Below, in pieces: positions 1 to 7,866 of a DNA stretch of 34,675 nucleotides (position 1 is the stretch's first letter; every line of letters begins with the position of its first letter). The stretch comes from Ignavibacteriota bacterium (GTDB lineage Bacteria > Bacteroidota > Ignavibacteria > UBA10030). The stretch spans positions 1-34,675 of the forward strand of contig PMZI01000013.1 of the NCBI GenBank assembly GCA_003170475.1. Direction: 5' to 3'. The notes under the pieces are model-generated. The model saw only the letters and a list, made by a program, of their open reading frames with translations, ran no database searches and was not told the DNA's origin. A program made the translations under genes and the position numbers.

Positions 1-858
1 ATGTATTACTGCTCCGATCGGGACATTGGCCCGAGCATTGTAGATTATTTGAATCGATATCAGTCGTTTCGAATTTTGCCGGAAGAGAGGGATTTCTTCT
101 ACACGCTAAAACAGTTCTATCGGCCCGGTTTGAAATTCGGAGACGAATATGACGACAAGAAGACAAACCTCCTGGCGGTATTGCATGAAAGCAGGGTTCT
201 TGGAACAACAAAGGAAGAAAAAGGGAAGAAGACATTGCGCCGAAGCTCCGGCTGGGACCCCCGGACATTGTTCGGAATAATTGATTCGTACGGACGCGGA
301 ACCGACCTCGCCGGGCTCTTTGGTGGCAAACCCGACATTCTGGTGTGCGATGATATGACCACTGAAAGCGCGGATTTTATTATGGTTCATCGAGGATCAA
401 ATTCCAAACCTCCACGAGTAGTCTTTATCCATGCAAAGGCCAATCATCCTGCAAGTCTATTTTCGGCAACGCACTTGCAGGATGTGTGTGCTCAAGCACA
501 AAAAAACGTTCGCTTTCTATCGCGATTCGATGATGCGATGCCGTCGAAGGCGGCCAGGTGGCATAAGGATCCTTGGAAAAGCAATAATCTCATGGTGAAG
601 CACAGAATTAGAATTGGGTCGCAGGAACAAACCGGCACTGAAATTTGGAAAGACATAAAGAATGCAATTGTACATCCGCATGCAGATCGCGAAGTATGGC
701 TTTTTCTTGGGCAGGTGCTGTCGAAAGGCGAATTTGAAAAAGCACTAACGTCGCATAATCCGAAACAGGAAGCCGTCCAGGCAGCATACCTATTGCTTAC
801 GACCATCACAGAAGTTGCAATGGCTAATGGAAAGTTGAGAGTGCTGTGCTCACCGTAG
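1..858 (+). CDS. C-terminal part of a large protein with PD-(D/E)xK-like nuclease motif (defence-type helicase tail)
   Basis: The reading frame is open from the first base, so the true start probably lies outside the window and this is a partial gene. Residues 111-146 read PDILVCDDMTTESADFI and then, after a short linker, RVVFIHAK. That order (D112/D125, a beta strand, then H144-x-K146) fits the core of a PD-(D/E)xK nuclease with a His variant. It is followed by an amphipathic stretch (HLQDVCAQAQKNVRFL). From memory, the pairing of a CDD-x-TE-ADFI strand with an IHAK strand and a DVxAQAxKN helix occurs at the C-terminal end of large DEAD/DEAH helicases of defence islands. No helicase motifs are visible here because they would lie upstream. 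The nuclease reading is moderately sure; the helicase link is inferred. It sits 139 bases before a deaminase-like gene on the same strand. Confidence 0.55.
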   Translation: MYYCSDRDIGPSIVDYLNRYQSFRILPEERDFFYTLKQFYRPGLKFGDEYDDKKTNLLAVLHESRVLGTTKEEKGKKTLRRSSGWDPRTLFGIIDSYGRGTDLAGLFGGKPDILVCDDMTTESADFIMVHRGSNSKPPRVVFIHAKANHPASLFSATHLQDVCAQAQKNVRFLSRFDDAMPSKAARWHKDPWKSNNLMVKHRIRIGSQEQTGTEIWKDIKNAIVHPHADREVWLFLGQVLSKGEFEKALTSHNPKQEAVQAAYLLLTTITEVAMANGKLRVLCSP

Positions 859-997
859 GGAAAGGCGAAGGTATTCTCCACGTCCGCCGCGCAACCATGA
901 GTAGAAAACAGTCTTCCAAGAGCTCAAAGTCGACGCGTGATCTTCTTTGCTGACATTCGAACCACTCGTTCCACAACTCTTGTCGCGCGGAGCAGTT

Positions 998-1516
998 ATG
1001 CTACTCGGTGGATATGGTTCCTACACTCCCATGGGGAGAGCAACCAAGCTGGCAGATCTGAGAGGCTACAAGATTTCTGTACACCTTGCAGTATCTGCTT
1101 GCACAGTGGCGAGTTCACTGATCATCTTTCGTAGAGCAAAAGTCGTCGGCAGTGTTGGCTCTTTTGCAGTTATCCAACAGGATCATCCGATAGTTCTTGG
1201 GATCGTGCGGGGCGTATCTCTGGCTGCCATACTTGACTGCGCTGAGAACAATCCGATTCTTCACACGATAAGAGTCTGGGGGCCACGCAATATAGTGGCG
1301 TTACTGGAAATTCCAGACCCGAAACAGCATTTGCCTAACTCAAACCTTGCAGATAGTCCATGTGGCATTTGCCAAAGTTCATTCTCACTTCCTCGGATCT
1401 GCGAGACCCTGCGTCAATTGCGGGATGATGAAACGTTCATACAAAGAACCCAGCATGCTCGCGTGTATTACCTTGATGAAGTGGCACCTGATCTTTTGGG
1501 GAGAGATGAATCTTAG
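998..1516 (+). CDS. cytidine deaminase-like zinc protein (hypothetical)
   Basis: A 172-residue protein from an ATG with GGAG five bases upstream. Residues 81-83 are Cys-Ala-Glu (LDCAENNPI) and residues 121-125 are PCGIC. In cytidine deaminases the zinc is held by the Cys of C-A-E and the two Cys of P-C-x-x-C, and the Glu is the proton shuttle. All four residues (C81, E83, C122, C125) are present. The 41-residue spacing is a little longer than the roughly 34 of classical CDA. The N-terminal half does not show the usual PYS-x-F-x-VGAA substrate-binding strand, so the substrate may differ. An upstream in-frame TTG at 947 could extend the protein by 17 residues (FEPLVPQLLSRGAV). Its neighbour is a nuclease or helicase tail, so a role in nucleotide metabolism during phage defence is possible but inferred. 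It could also be a decayed gene. Confidence 0.5.
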   Translation: MLLGGYGSYTPMGRATKLADLRGYKISVHLAVSACTVASSLIIFRRAKVVGSVGSFAVIQQDHPIVLGIVRGVSLAAILDCAENNPILHTIRVWGPRNIVALLEIPDPKQHLPNSNLADSPCGICQSSFSLPRICETLRQLRDDETFIQRTQHARVYYLDEVAPDLLGRDES

Positions 1517-1933
1517 ATCAAGTGGTGACGAGAGCTGCCCGCCCGATTTTGTGAAGTTCCCGAAATATTGAGCAGAACAGAATCATCAATAAATACAAGT
1601 GTCTTCTGGGTTTTTCTCACAAATGACATTTTTCAAATATACCGTGTTCTAGGTATTGCGCTTTCATCTGCAAAGATGCACAATCTACTGTAGTTTATTC
1701 CTCCGAAGAAAGCTGTCGGTACTCTCGCTGAGTACACAATGTGATCGTGGCGGTGAGGACAAGGATCTTCGTGAGGGAGTTGGAGCTGTTGGTGAGCGGC
1801 GTTCGTCGGCCTGTCTAGACTAGACCTGTTTATCGAGACCGCCTACGTCGTGTCTTGCTACGCACCGTTGAATCTCATCTATCTTTTATTCGAATAGTCA
1901 CGCGAGTTATCACTTCTTACCAAAGGCCATGGT
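1517..1933 (+). other. 417-base gap without a supported gene
   Basis: No reading frame here has a convincing start, ribosome site or protein-like composition. The stretch separates the nuclease/deaminase pair from the RND block and probably holds the promoter of the membrane-fusion gene, but no clear promoter motif or terminator hairpin was recognised. Confidence 0.5.
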
Positions 1934-3208
1934 ATGCATTTCACACTCTCAACGAAACCCCTCCTGGGGAGCGCTGTCGCAGTTATTCTCTTGGCGGTAT
2001 TCATTTGGTACGCTCTTGTCCCCTCCTCCAAATCGAAAGAGGGTCTCGAGCATTCTGACTCGACCAATGTCACGAGGGTTTCGGGGTCAAGTCCAAGCGA
2101 TGTAGTGTTTCCAGTTGAAGTCGCTGTTGCGCGCCGCGGTGATTTGGTCAAGAGGCTTAGCACAACAGGCATCATCCGTGCAAATCGGGAGGTGGAAATC
2201 GTGTCTCGAACTGCTGGGGAGATTATCTTCGTTGGTGCTCAAAACGGAGACTATGTAAAGCTAGGCGATGTGCTCGTGAAGCTGGATGATCGGGAGTACA
2301 AGCTTGCGTATGCAAGGGCTTCTGCTGGACTACTCTCCGCACAAATCGAATACAGAACTCTCAGCACGTCGCCCTTTCTTGCAAGCCCAGACTCGATTGA
2401 CATGAAGCAGAAGAAGGAAGAAGTTCAACGAAAACTGCGAGATGCTGACCAACGTTTCATAGAAGGCGCGATCAGCGAGGAGAACTTTGCGCGATTGAAA
2501 AGGGACTATGAAACAGAGCTCGCAGTCTACAATGCACAACGAAGTGATGTAGTTGCGACAAAAAGCGGTCTGAGCCAAGCAATCGAGGCATACGAACGAT
2601 CAAAGTTGGACCTCGAGTCGACTCAGATCAAAGCTCCGTTTGCCGGCCATGTTGCTGATTGCGATCTCTCGACCGGAAAACGCGTGGCCCAGCAACAAGT
2701 ATTACTTAAGATCGTAGATGTATCGCGATTATTGGTGGATGTTGAAGTGCTCGAAAGCGAGATTGGCAAAGTTCAAATCGGACGAAAAGCAGAAGTAAAT
2801 GTCAACGCGTATCCAAATGATAAATTCGTGGGAACCGTATTTCTCATCAATCCGGTTGTTGATGCAAAATCAAAGACAGTTAAGGTGACTGTGCAATTGA
2901 GCGTCACTCGCCGCCGCAGCAGTCACGATTCACCACGCCTGAGACCGGGCATGTTTGCGACCGTCAAGATAGAGACTGAGATACTGAAAGACTGTTTGCT
3001 GGTGCCAAAGGAGGCTCTGCTTGTTCGGGATCAGCGCGCATTAGTGTTTGTTGCTCAATCCGGATTGGCGAAGTGGCAGTATGTGGAAATGGGGGAGGAA
3101 AATGAACGCTACGTCGAGCTGAAGTCTGCAGTCTTACCCGGAGACTCAGTGATAATCAGTGGGCATTACACATTGGCACACGATGCGAAGGTGAGCATCC
3201 TGAGATAG
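1934..3208 (+). CDS. RND efflux periplasmic adaptor (membrane fusion protein, HlyD/AcrA family)
   Basis: A 424-residue adaptor that would bridge an inner-membrane RND pump to an outer-membrane channel. Residues 9-30 form one N-terminal hydrophobic segment (signal anchor). Residues 85-120 are the first half of the lipoyl/barrel-sandwich domain (GEIIFVGAQNGDYVKLGDVL). A charged helical hairpin follows at about 122-235 (MKQKKEEVQRKLRDADQRF...). The second lipoyl half is IKAPFAGHVADCDLSTGKRV, followed by the beta-barrel and membrane-proximal domains (LRPGMFATVKIET). Length and order are usual for the family. The block has two RND pumps (11660 and 17389) but only this adaptor, about 8.5 kb upstream of the first pump, which is an unusual separation. 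No TolC-like partner is in the window. The ribosome site is weak (AAAGG). Confidence 0.9.
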   Translation: MHFTLSTKPLLGSAVAVILLAVFIWYALVPSSKSKEGLEHSDSTNVTRVSGSSPSDVVFPVEVAVARRGDLVKRLSTTGIIRANREVEIVSRTAGEIIFVGAQNGDYVKLGDVLVKLDDREYKLAYARASAGLLSAQIEYRTLSTSPFLASPDSIDMKQKKEEVQRKLRDADQRFIEGAISEENFARLKRDYETELAVYNAQRSDVVATKSGLSQAIEAYERSKLDLESTQIKAPFAGHVADCDLSTGKRVAQQQVLLKIVDVSRLLVDVEVLESEIGKVQIGRKAEVNVNAYPNDKFVGTVFLINPVVDAKSKTVKVTVQLSVTRRRSSHDSPRLRPGMFATVKIETEILKDCLLVPKEALLVRDQRALVFVAQSGLAKWQYVEMGEENERYVELKSAVLPGDSVIISGHYTLAHDAKVSILR

Positions 3209-3271
3209 CTATCTGGTGTAGCCCGTTGTCAGAGTGGAGTTATTCGACAAAATGGTTACAGGATTGAAACG

Positions 3272-3616
3272 ATGGATATCTCAGAAATAGTGGACTTGAT
3301 AGAACGGGATCCAGCCAGATTTGGAACGACAGGCGAGGTGGCAGATTATTTTGGGATCTCATCAGAAACGCTGCGAAGAGAATTCTTCCGACGAATGCGG
3401 TTTCACCTTCATGAGTTTATTGCGAAGAAGAGGATTGAGAAGATGAAGCACTTGCTGTTGAAGACAGATAAGCGATGCTTCGAAATCTGTTTTGAAGTGG
3501 GATTCAAACGCGAAGATACGGCTGCAAAAGTGTTCAAGCGATTGGCTGGACAAACAATGGAAGAATATCGGAAGACGTGTTCTAGTGTTCTTGCGACAAA
3601 GCAAAAATCGCATTAG
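3272..3616 (+). CDS. single-domain AraC-type helix-turn-helix regulator
   Basis: A 114-residue protein made only of an AraC/XylS-type DNA-binding domain. Two helix-turn-helix units are visible: TTGEVADYFGISSETLRREF at about residues 19-38 and CFEICFEVGFKREDTAAKVF at about 71-90. The second is followed by KRLAGQTMEEYRK, the usual family ending in which F/Y-x-K-R-x-x-G-x-T/S-P-x-x-Y-R closes the domain. There is no sensor or receiver domain, so any signal must come from a partner or from expression level. It follows the membrane-fusion gene by 63 bases and is probably co-transcribed. It is the only dedicated transcription factor inside the block, so it may control the peptide/propeller genes downstream. 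That role is inferred. Confidence 0.8.
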   Translation: MDISEIVDLIERDPARFGTTGEVADYFGISSETLRREFFRRMRFHLHEFIAKKRIEKMKHLLLKTDKRCFEICFEVGFKREDTAAKVFKRLAGQTMEEYRKTCSSVLATKQKSH

Positions 3617-4380
3617 TTCATTTGAAATGGGCCGTGCACAAAGTAACGACGAAGTGTATAATCATGCATTTTCTAAGCGTGAATTCGGAAATCGATTTAT
3701 GGAAGTCAAGACCATGTCCTGAAGAAGATTCTATGCGAATCGATGATGGAGGTTCAACGCGGATGGTGAACAAAAACCCAAACAAGTTCATAACGGCAGA
3801 GAAGTGGGAGAAAAATAGTTGAAACATTCGCCTGAACCTGTGCGCAAGGAATTCTTGCAAAGGACGTGAATCCATCTCTCCAACTTCATAGTAAAAAATT
3901 AGAAGAGCCGCTCTTGAACTCAGAACGGCGATAATTTGCATTCCGCTATGACGCTGGATTCCCGAGTGAAAACACTGGGGCAAAAGTGTTCAAATGTGTG
4001 TACTTGTGAATATGGCGGAATTGCGGAGGCGGAATTGTGGTACCATGCAACATCAGCTGAAGTGGCAACCGCGAAAGGCAACCGTAACGAACAACCGCTG
4101 AAGGCAATGTTTCTCTGTTGAATTAAAGTCGATTCGAAACTAAAATGTGTTGTCCAACGGCTGAAAGATAGAGTTGTTTTTGGCGACCATTTATGCGAGA
4201 TGCGGGCAATTAATGACTAAGGTTAGATCTACTGGGGGTATGGCGAAGGGTGATCAGAGGCAAGAAGTTGACGGCGGTACAAACTCTGGGTGACGCGGAT
4301 GAGATCAGGAGCAAAATCGTAATACTGGTTTTTACAGTACGACCAGCGCCAATGATGCACGACTTTACAAGGATCAATTG
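3617..4380 (+). other. 764-base intergenic stretch with small direct repeats
   Basis: No supported gene. A ten-base direct repeat GGCGGAATTG occurs at 4014-4023 and 4028-4037, and GGCAACCG occurs twice near 4064 and 4078. A short frame at 3948-4121 (57 residues, three Cys close together) lacks a ribosome site and a signal peptide and is not called. The stretch is long enough to hold the promoter for the thioredoxin/propeller/peptide genes. Confidence 0.45.
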
Positions 4381-4971
4381 ATGAAGACGCAACTCGTCGG
4401 TACAAGGCGGACTCCTGGGAAACTGAGCTCAAGTTTCGTTGTAAAGCTTCTCGCAATAGTTAACGTCATGCTATTCATTACGATCGCTACCCTGGCCTAT
4501 GATCGATATAGACAGGGCCAACATACGGACAGGCATAGTTTTGTCCAAGCCGGCGTGATCTTCCCTCGTACTGCAATAAGAGACGATCGCTACTGGAGCA
4601 TGGCAGAAGCAAATCCTTACGACCTCCTGGTGAATGTTTTTTTGAGCGATTCCAGCTTCGCAGGCTTTGAGAACCACGTTGATGAGTTTAAGGATGCGTT
4701 CAAAGAGCTTGAGGGGGGACAACTACTTCTCGTCATAGGTGAGAGAGCCCTCGACTTGCCATCTGCACGCAGTGGTATTGGTCGAAATACCGATCTCTTC
4801 GTGCTCTCCCATTGTGATGAATCCACTTGGAGGACGCTGGGGTTAAGGAGTGAGGGCGTGGTCATTGTGAATGGGCGGACCGGAAGAGTCTTGGAGTCAT
4901 TCCCCTATATCTTGAATTCATTTGTCCTTCGGGATGAATTGAAACGACTACTTCGGATAAATCATAGCTAG
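4381..4971 (+). CDS. membrane-anchored thioredoxin-like protein without CxxC (MauD/TlpA-like topology)
   Basis: A 196-residue protein with one N-terminal membrane segment (about residues 20-40, VVKLLAIVNVMLFITIATLA) and a periplasmic domain. That domain alternates strands and helices in thioredoxin order: a strand YDLLVNVFLSD, a helix FENHVDEFKDAFKEL, a strand GQLLLVIGE, a segment TDLFVLSHCDESTWRTLGL, and the closing pair GVVIVNGRTGRVLESF. The usual CxxC redox site is absent; only one Cys is visible. The ATG at 4381 has AAGGA about eight bases upstream and is preferred over the adjacent TTG. The gene lies six bases before a propeller lipoprotein. MauD of the methylamine operon has the same anchor-plus-thioredoxin layout and works with MauE. 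A MauE-like gene lies downstream, so a related role is plausible, but without the CxxC it cannot act as a normal thiol oxidoreductase. Confidence 0.6.
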   Translation: MKTQLVGTRRTPGKLSSSFVVKLLAIVNVMLFITIATLAYDRYRQGQHTDRHSFVQAGVIFPRTAIRDDRYWSMAEANPYDLLVNVFLSDSSFAGFENHVDEFKDAFKELEGGQLLLVIGERALDLPSARSGIGRNTDLFVLSHCDESTWRTLGLRSEGVVIVNGRTGRVLESFPYILNSFVLRDELKRLLRINHS

Positions 4972-4976
4972 AGGCG

Positions 4977-6035
4977 ATGATGCCACCTTATCGAATAGCG
5001 ATCTTGATTATCGCAATGCTGCTTGCTTGTGGGTGTAGAAAAGCTTCTTCTTCGAAACTCGAGGCTTATCATTTGTCAAGCCTCATTGGCGCAGCATCGA
5101 AGAGTGTCGTCGACATGGAAAGCGTGAGAATCGAACCATGTTCAGTCAAAGTTATGGCAGGCGGAGATTCGCTTTCGCCGACAAAAAGCAAGACGGAAAT
5201 GTTCTTGGCGTCCGCCTCCAGTTCTTGTGTCAGAGGAACTCAGTTATTGATTTGTGACCGGTTGAATGACTGTATCTTTGTAGCAGACTCAGAAGGAACG
5301 ATCCTACGGAAGATTGGTCGTCACGGCAAAGGCCCCGGTGAATTCATCGGGCCGGTTCACATTGCATGCAATACGAACTTTTGCTTTGTGTATGATCTCG
5401 GCAACGGACGAATCCAGATTCTCGACCGAGAATTCGATTACGTGAGTTCAATACCAGCGGTCTACAATTTTCTTTCGGGATGTCTTGCCGCAAGCCGAGA
5501 TCAAGTGTACATACATGGAAGTTACGCTGATACATTACTATTAAAGAGGTATTCGTCGATAAGTCCATTCGATCTTGTATCTGTCAGCATTCCACTGCTT
5601 GTGCCGAGAACTGAGAGATCACAGGCGTACAACAGCGTGAAGTTCTCAGCGAACGAAGACGGCTGGCTTTGCATTGGTTACACCGGGTTGCCCTATCTCT
5701 TTGTATTTGATCCTCAAGGAATTCAGAGGTCGACGATTGAACTACAAGGTAAGGGAGTAGAACAACTAAAGGAACATCCAAACGGCCTCAAGGCGTCTGG
5801 AGCAATGATGAAGATCTTCATCGCTGGGATTTCTGTCTTCCAAGATGGTAGCGTAGTTTTCTCGGACGGCCATCGGATATTTGTCCTGGAAAACAGTAAC
5901 GGAACCTATCGACTCAAGCGAGTGTTGCGGCCCGGCATCGGCGAAAACGTTATACGTCACATCTGTCTAGACGAGCGCCGGGGACGCGTTTTCCTTACAA
6001 CGGATGTCTCGGTATCAGAACTGGATCTGAAGTAG
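4977..6035 (+). CDS. six-bladed beta-propeller lipoprotein
   Basis: A 352-residue protein. The start LLACGC within residues 14-20 is a lipoprotein signal followed by KASSSK, so it is probably anchored in the outer membrane or periplasm. The body has NHL-like blades: DRLNDCIFVADSEGTILRKI, then GRHGKGPGEFIGPVHI, then NGRIQILDREFDYVSSI. The GKGPGEF loop is the hallmark of the Bacteroidota six-bladed propeller family (DUF5128-like). The function of that family is not established; the fold normally binds proteins, peptides or glycans on its top face. Two in-frame ATG codons (4977 and 4980) follow AGAGG, so either may be used. It is one of four paralogues in the window (9876, 15048 and broken 16272) and stands directly before the cysteine-rich peptide gene, which suggests the peptide or its processing as a partner. 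Confidence 0.85.
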   Translation: MMPPYRIAILIIAMLLACGCRKASSSKLEAYHLSSLIGAASKSVVDMESVRIEPCSVKVMAGGDSLSPTKSKTEMFLASASSSCVRGTQLLICDRLNDCIFVADSEGTILRKIGRHGKGPGEFIGPVHIACNTNFCFVYDLGNGRIQILDREFDYVSSIPAVYNFLSGCLAASRDQVYIHGSYADTLLLKRYSSISPFDLVSVSIPLLVPRTERSQAYNSVKFSANEDGWLCIGYTGLPYLFVFDPQGIQRSTIELQGKGVEQLKEHPNGLKASGAMMKIFIAGISVFQDGSVVFSDGHRIFVLENSNGTYRLKRVLRPGIGENVIRHICLDERRGRVFLTTDVSVSELDLK

Positions 6036-6065
6036 CCAGCTTGCGTATTCTCACACACTTAAATG

Positions 6066-6071
6066 AAGGGA
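6066..6071 (+). promoter_or_regulatory. ribosome binding site choosing the start of the Cys-rich peptide
   Basis: AAGGGA lies nine bases before the ATG at 6081. The earlier in-frame ATG at 6063 overlaps this site and has only CACTTAA upstream, so 6081 is the better start. It also gives a compact signal peptide beginning MKRKHG. Confidence 0.6.
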
Positions 6072-6080
6072 ACGATTCGT

Positions 6081-6323
6081 ATGAAAAGAAAACATGGAAT
6101 TGTCACGGCATGTGCTTTGTTGCTTGCCCAGACGTGTGTTCTTGTGATTCTTTTGACCCAGCCCGCGTTTGCAGATAGTGCATTTTGTGCGGCGAGGTGC
6201 CCCGGTGGCTGCTCGGTTCTCGGATGCAGTGAGTCGGGACATGGTTGCTATGTTACTGGTGGGTGCCATTGCTGGTGTTTCTGTGGCGACTATCTATCGG
6301 ATGACTATTGCCCCGTTGAGTAA
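6081..6323 (+). CDS. secreted cysteine-rich small peptide
   Basis: An 80-residue precursor. A basic n-region (MKRKHG), a long hydrophobic core and PAFA followed by D give a clear signal-peptidase I site. The mature part is about 49 residues and contains ten Cys, with the pattern C-x3-C-x3-C-x4-C-x6-C-x5-C-x-C-x-C-x-C-x8-C, including the dense run CHCWCFCG. There is one Trp. Such a peptide could form up to five disulfides, bind metal, or be a modified or bioactive peptide. I recognise no family. It sits 27 bases after a propeller lipoprotein and 379 bases before a MauE-like gene. MauE in the methylamine system supports formation of the disulfide-rich small subunit, so a disulfide-rich product fits. 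The two-Trp quinone cofactor of that subunit is excluded here because only one Trp exists. Role unknown. Confidence 0.7.
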   Translation: MKRKHGIVTACALLLAQTCVLVILLTQPAFADSAFCAARCPGGCSVLGCSESGHGCYVTGGCHCWCFCGDYLSDDYCPVE

Positions 6324-6702
6324 TCTCATCTTGTGGGAATGACCGACCCAGTCTGCAGGGATGTGAAGGCGCTGAGACGTTTGCGAAAGTCAAGAGGGAA
6401 CCCGCCGTTCCAACGGTATGCTGATGATGTCGGATATTGAGGACATCGCTAAATGTGCAGTTGGGGGGCTATGGTAATGAACTGATCATGCGGGCTAAAT
6501 CGTCGGCGGTGAGGAACTCTATGTACCTTTGAGGCGGACCCGTCAGTCCAAAAAGCACAAAGAGTTAAATTGTGAGATTATGCCATGTGATGCCACTTCT
6601 GCATCGTAGGTTCGGAAGTCAGAAAGCGGTACGGAATGTTGTCTGTTCTCCTCGGCTTTGTCGATGAAAAGCAATGAAAAGTAAGAATCTAGCAGACGGG
6701 GG
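6324..6702 (+). other. 379-base gap between peptide and MauE-like genes
   Basis: No supported gene. A 33-codon frame starting at 6338 has no signal peptide and no clear ribosome site. No terminator-like hairpin with a T run was seen, so read-through from the peptide gene into the MauE-like gene is possible. Confidence 0.4.
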
Positions 6703-7173
6703 ATGAAGTTGGAAGCCAACACAAGCTCGTTCACACGGAGCCAGAAGCGAGTTTTGACCGTGCGCCTTTTGGTGGGGGGCGTTATGCTCTTTTCCGGCTT
6801 GTCAAAAGCGTTGTCTCCCGCCGCGGGGTCGGTCTTCCTTTCGCAACTTGGCATTCCAGCAACTTTGAACGTGAGCCTTATTTATTTCGTCATTTTTTTG
6901 GAGTTGTTTTTGGGTGCATGCTGCATGTTGGGAATTTTTCTTCGAATTGCTAGCATTGCCATCGCGGGAACGCTGATTGTTTTCGCATGTGCAATCCTGC
7001 TCGCCTTGTTGATGGGAATCACCGGTTCCTGTGGTTGCTTTGGGAATGTGATCACGAGTGAGGTAGGCGTTCTGGCAATACTTAGAAATCTGGTCGTTGC
7101 CGCATTCGCGTTGTACCTTGCCGGCAGCAACAATAATAGACTCTGTTTGCAAGCTGCCATAGATAGATTGTAG
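6703..7173 (+). CDS. MauE/DoxX-like membrane protein
   Basis: A 156-residue protein with four membrane segments (about residues 19-36, 57-78, 82-107 and 120-140). The motif GSCGCFG at 108-114 lies at the end of the third segment. It matches the MauE family, where a CGCFG motif is typical, and C73-C74 form a second Cys pair in the membrane. MauE acts with thioredoxin-like MauD in maturation of the disulfide-rich small subunit of methylamine dehydrogenase. MauE-like proteins elsewhere are treated as membrane thiol-redox partners, related in layout to DoxX and VKOR-type proteins. The start segment LLVGGVMLFSGLSKAL is the usual family opening. Here it stands between a ten-Cys secreted peptide and a membrane-anchored thioredoxin-like protein, so thiol oxidation or delivery for that peptide is the simplest reading (inference). 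Confidence 0.8.
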   Translation: MKLEANTSSFTRSQKRVLTVRLLVGGVMLFSGLSKALSPAAGSVFLSQLGIPATLNVSLIYFVIFLELFLGACCMLGIFLRIASIAIAGTLIVFACAILLALLMGITGSCGCFGNVITSEVGVLAILRNLVVAAFALYLAGSNNNRLCLQAAIDRL

Positions 7174-7251
7174 CTTACTTCGTGACACCCCGCTCCCTGA
7201 TCGAGGAGTCTTGGCTCATTCACCTTTCTGCAATATTCATTCTCTCTTCGT

Positions 7252-7866
7252 GTGAAAAATATCTCGTTGATTGTTTCCCATTCGATTATGGTGCTAGCAT
7301 TGGTTTTTGGGGCGCTTCACTATGCGGACGAGAGGGCGCAAAACTCAAAAATGAAAGAAGCGATGATGTTTGTTGTCGAAAAAGCCGATCGCATGGATCT
7401 AGATCTCAAGGTGAAGTCAATGACAATGGGAAAAAGGATCCTCCCCTTGAGAAAAGAAGCTGGGACATTCTCGCCGAATACGTATAGCAAATCTTTTGTG
7501 GTTTTTTCGGCGCCTTTGGCTGAACTTCTTGCCAGAAACATCCGCGCAATTGACTACTACTCCATGCTGGTATCGAGAGATAGCACAGTAGGCGCACAAA
7601 AGATGCTGATCATAATTCGGACGACTGATCGGCTATATGCTAAAAAGATATCCAAAGACGTATTGCATGGCCAAAGTTATCTTTGCGAGCGAGACGTCTC
7701 GAGTATGTTCTTGAAGACTTGTCCAGATTCATTAATGATTTGCATGGTAATATCAAATCGCGGAGAGTGTGTGTTCTCTTATGTTGTAGATGCTGATGAT
7801 TTTTCAAAAGACTTGTTGTGTGCGCGTATTGTCATGAGCATCCTTGGCGCAGAGAAGAGGTTCTAG
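7252..7866 (+). CDS. membrane-anchored thioredoxin-like protein, second copy of the type
   Basis: A 204-residue protein starting at GTG (next in-frame start too far in). Residues 4-22 are a membrane anchor. The periplasmic part has a thioredoxin-like order: SFVVFSAPLAELLARNIRAI, a strand KMLIIIRT, and the late pair SLMICMVISNRGECVFSYVV, which corresponds to the strand-turn-strand at the end of TlpA-like proteins. Five Cys are present (in YLCERD, KTCPDS, MICMV, GECVF and LLCAR), but none forms CxxC. It resembles the 4381 gene in layout but not in visible sequence. Its stop codon shares one base with the GTG start of the lysozyme-like gene (TAGTG), so the two are translationally coupled. Family assignment is moderate; activity is unknown. 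Confidence 0.5.
   Translation: MKNISLIVSHSIMVLALVFGALHYADERAQNSKMKEAMMFVVEKADRMDLDLKVKSMTMGKRILPLRKEAGTFSPNTYSKSFVVFSAPLAELLARNIRAIDYYSMLVSRDSTVGAQKMLIIIRTTDRLYAKKISKDVLHGQSYLCERDVSSMFLKTCPDSLMICMVISNRGECVFSYVVDADDFSKDLLCARIVMSILGAEKRF

Noticed and set aside
3948-4121. Plus-strand 57-residue frame with three close Cys, considered as a second Cys-rich peptide
   Set aside because: No signal peptide, no ribosome site, and the Cys pattern does not match the 6081 peptide.
6081-6323. Idea that the Cys-rich peptide is a methylamine-dehydrogenase-like small subunit with a Trp-derived quinone
   Set aside because: That cofactor needs two Trp residues; the peptide has only one and is less than half the usual size.
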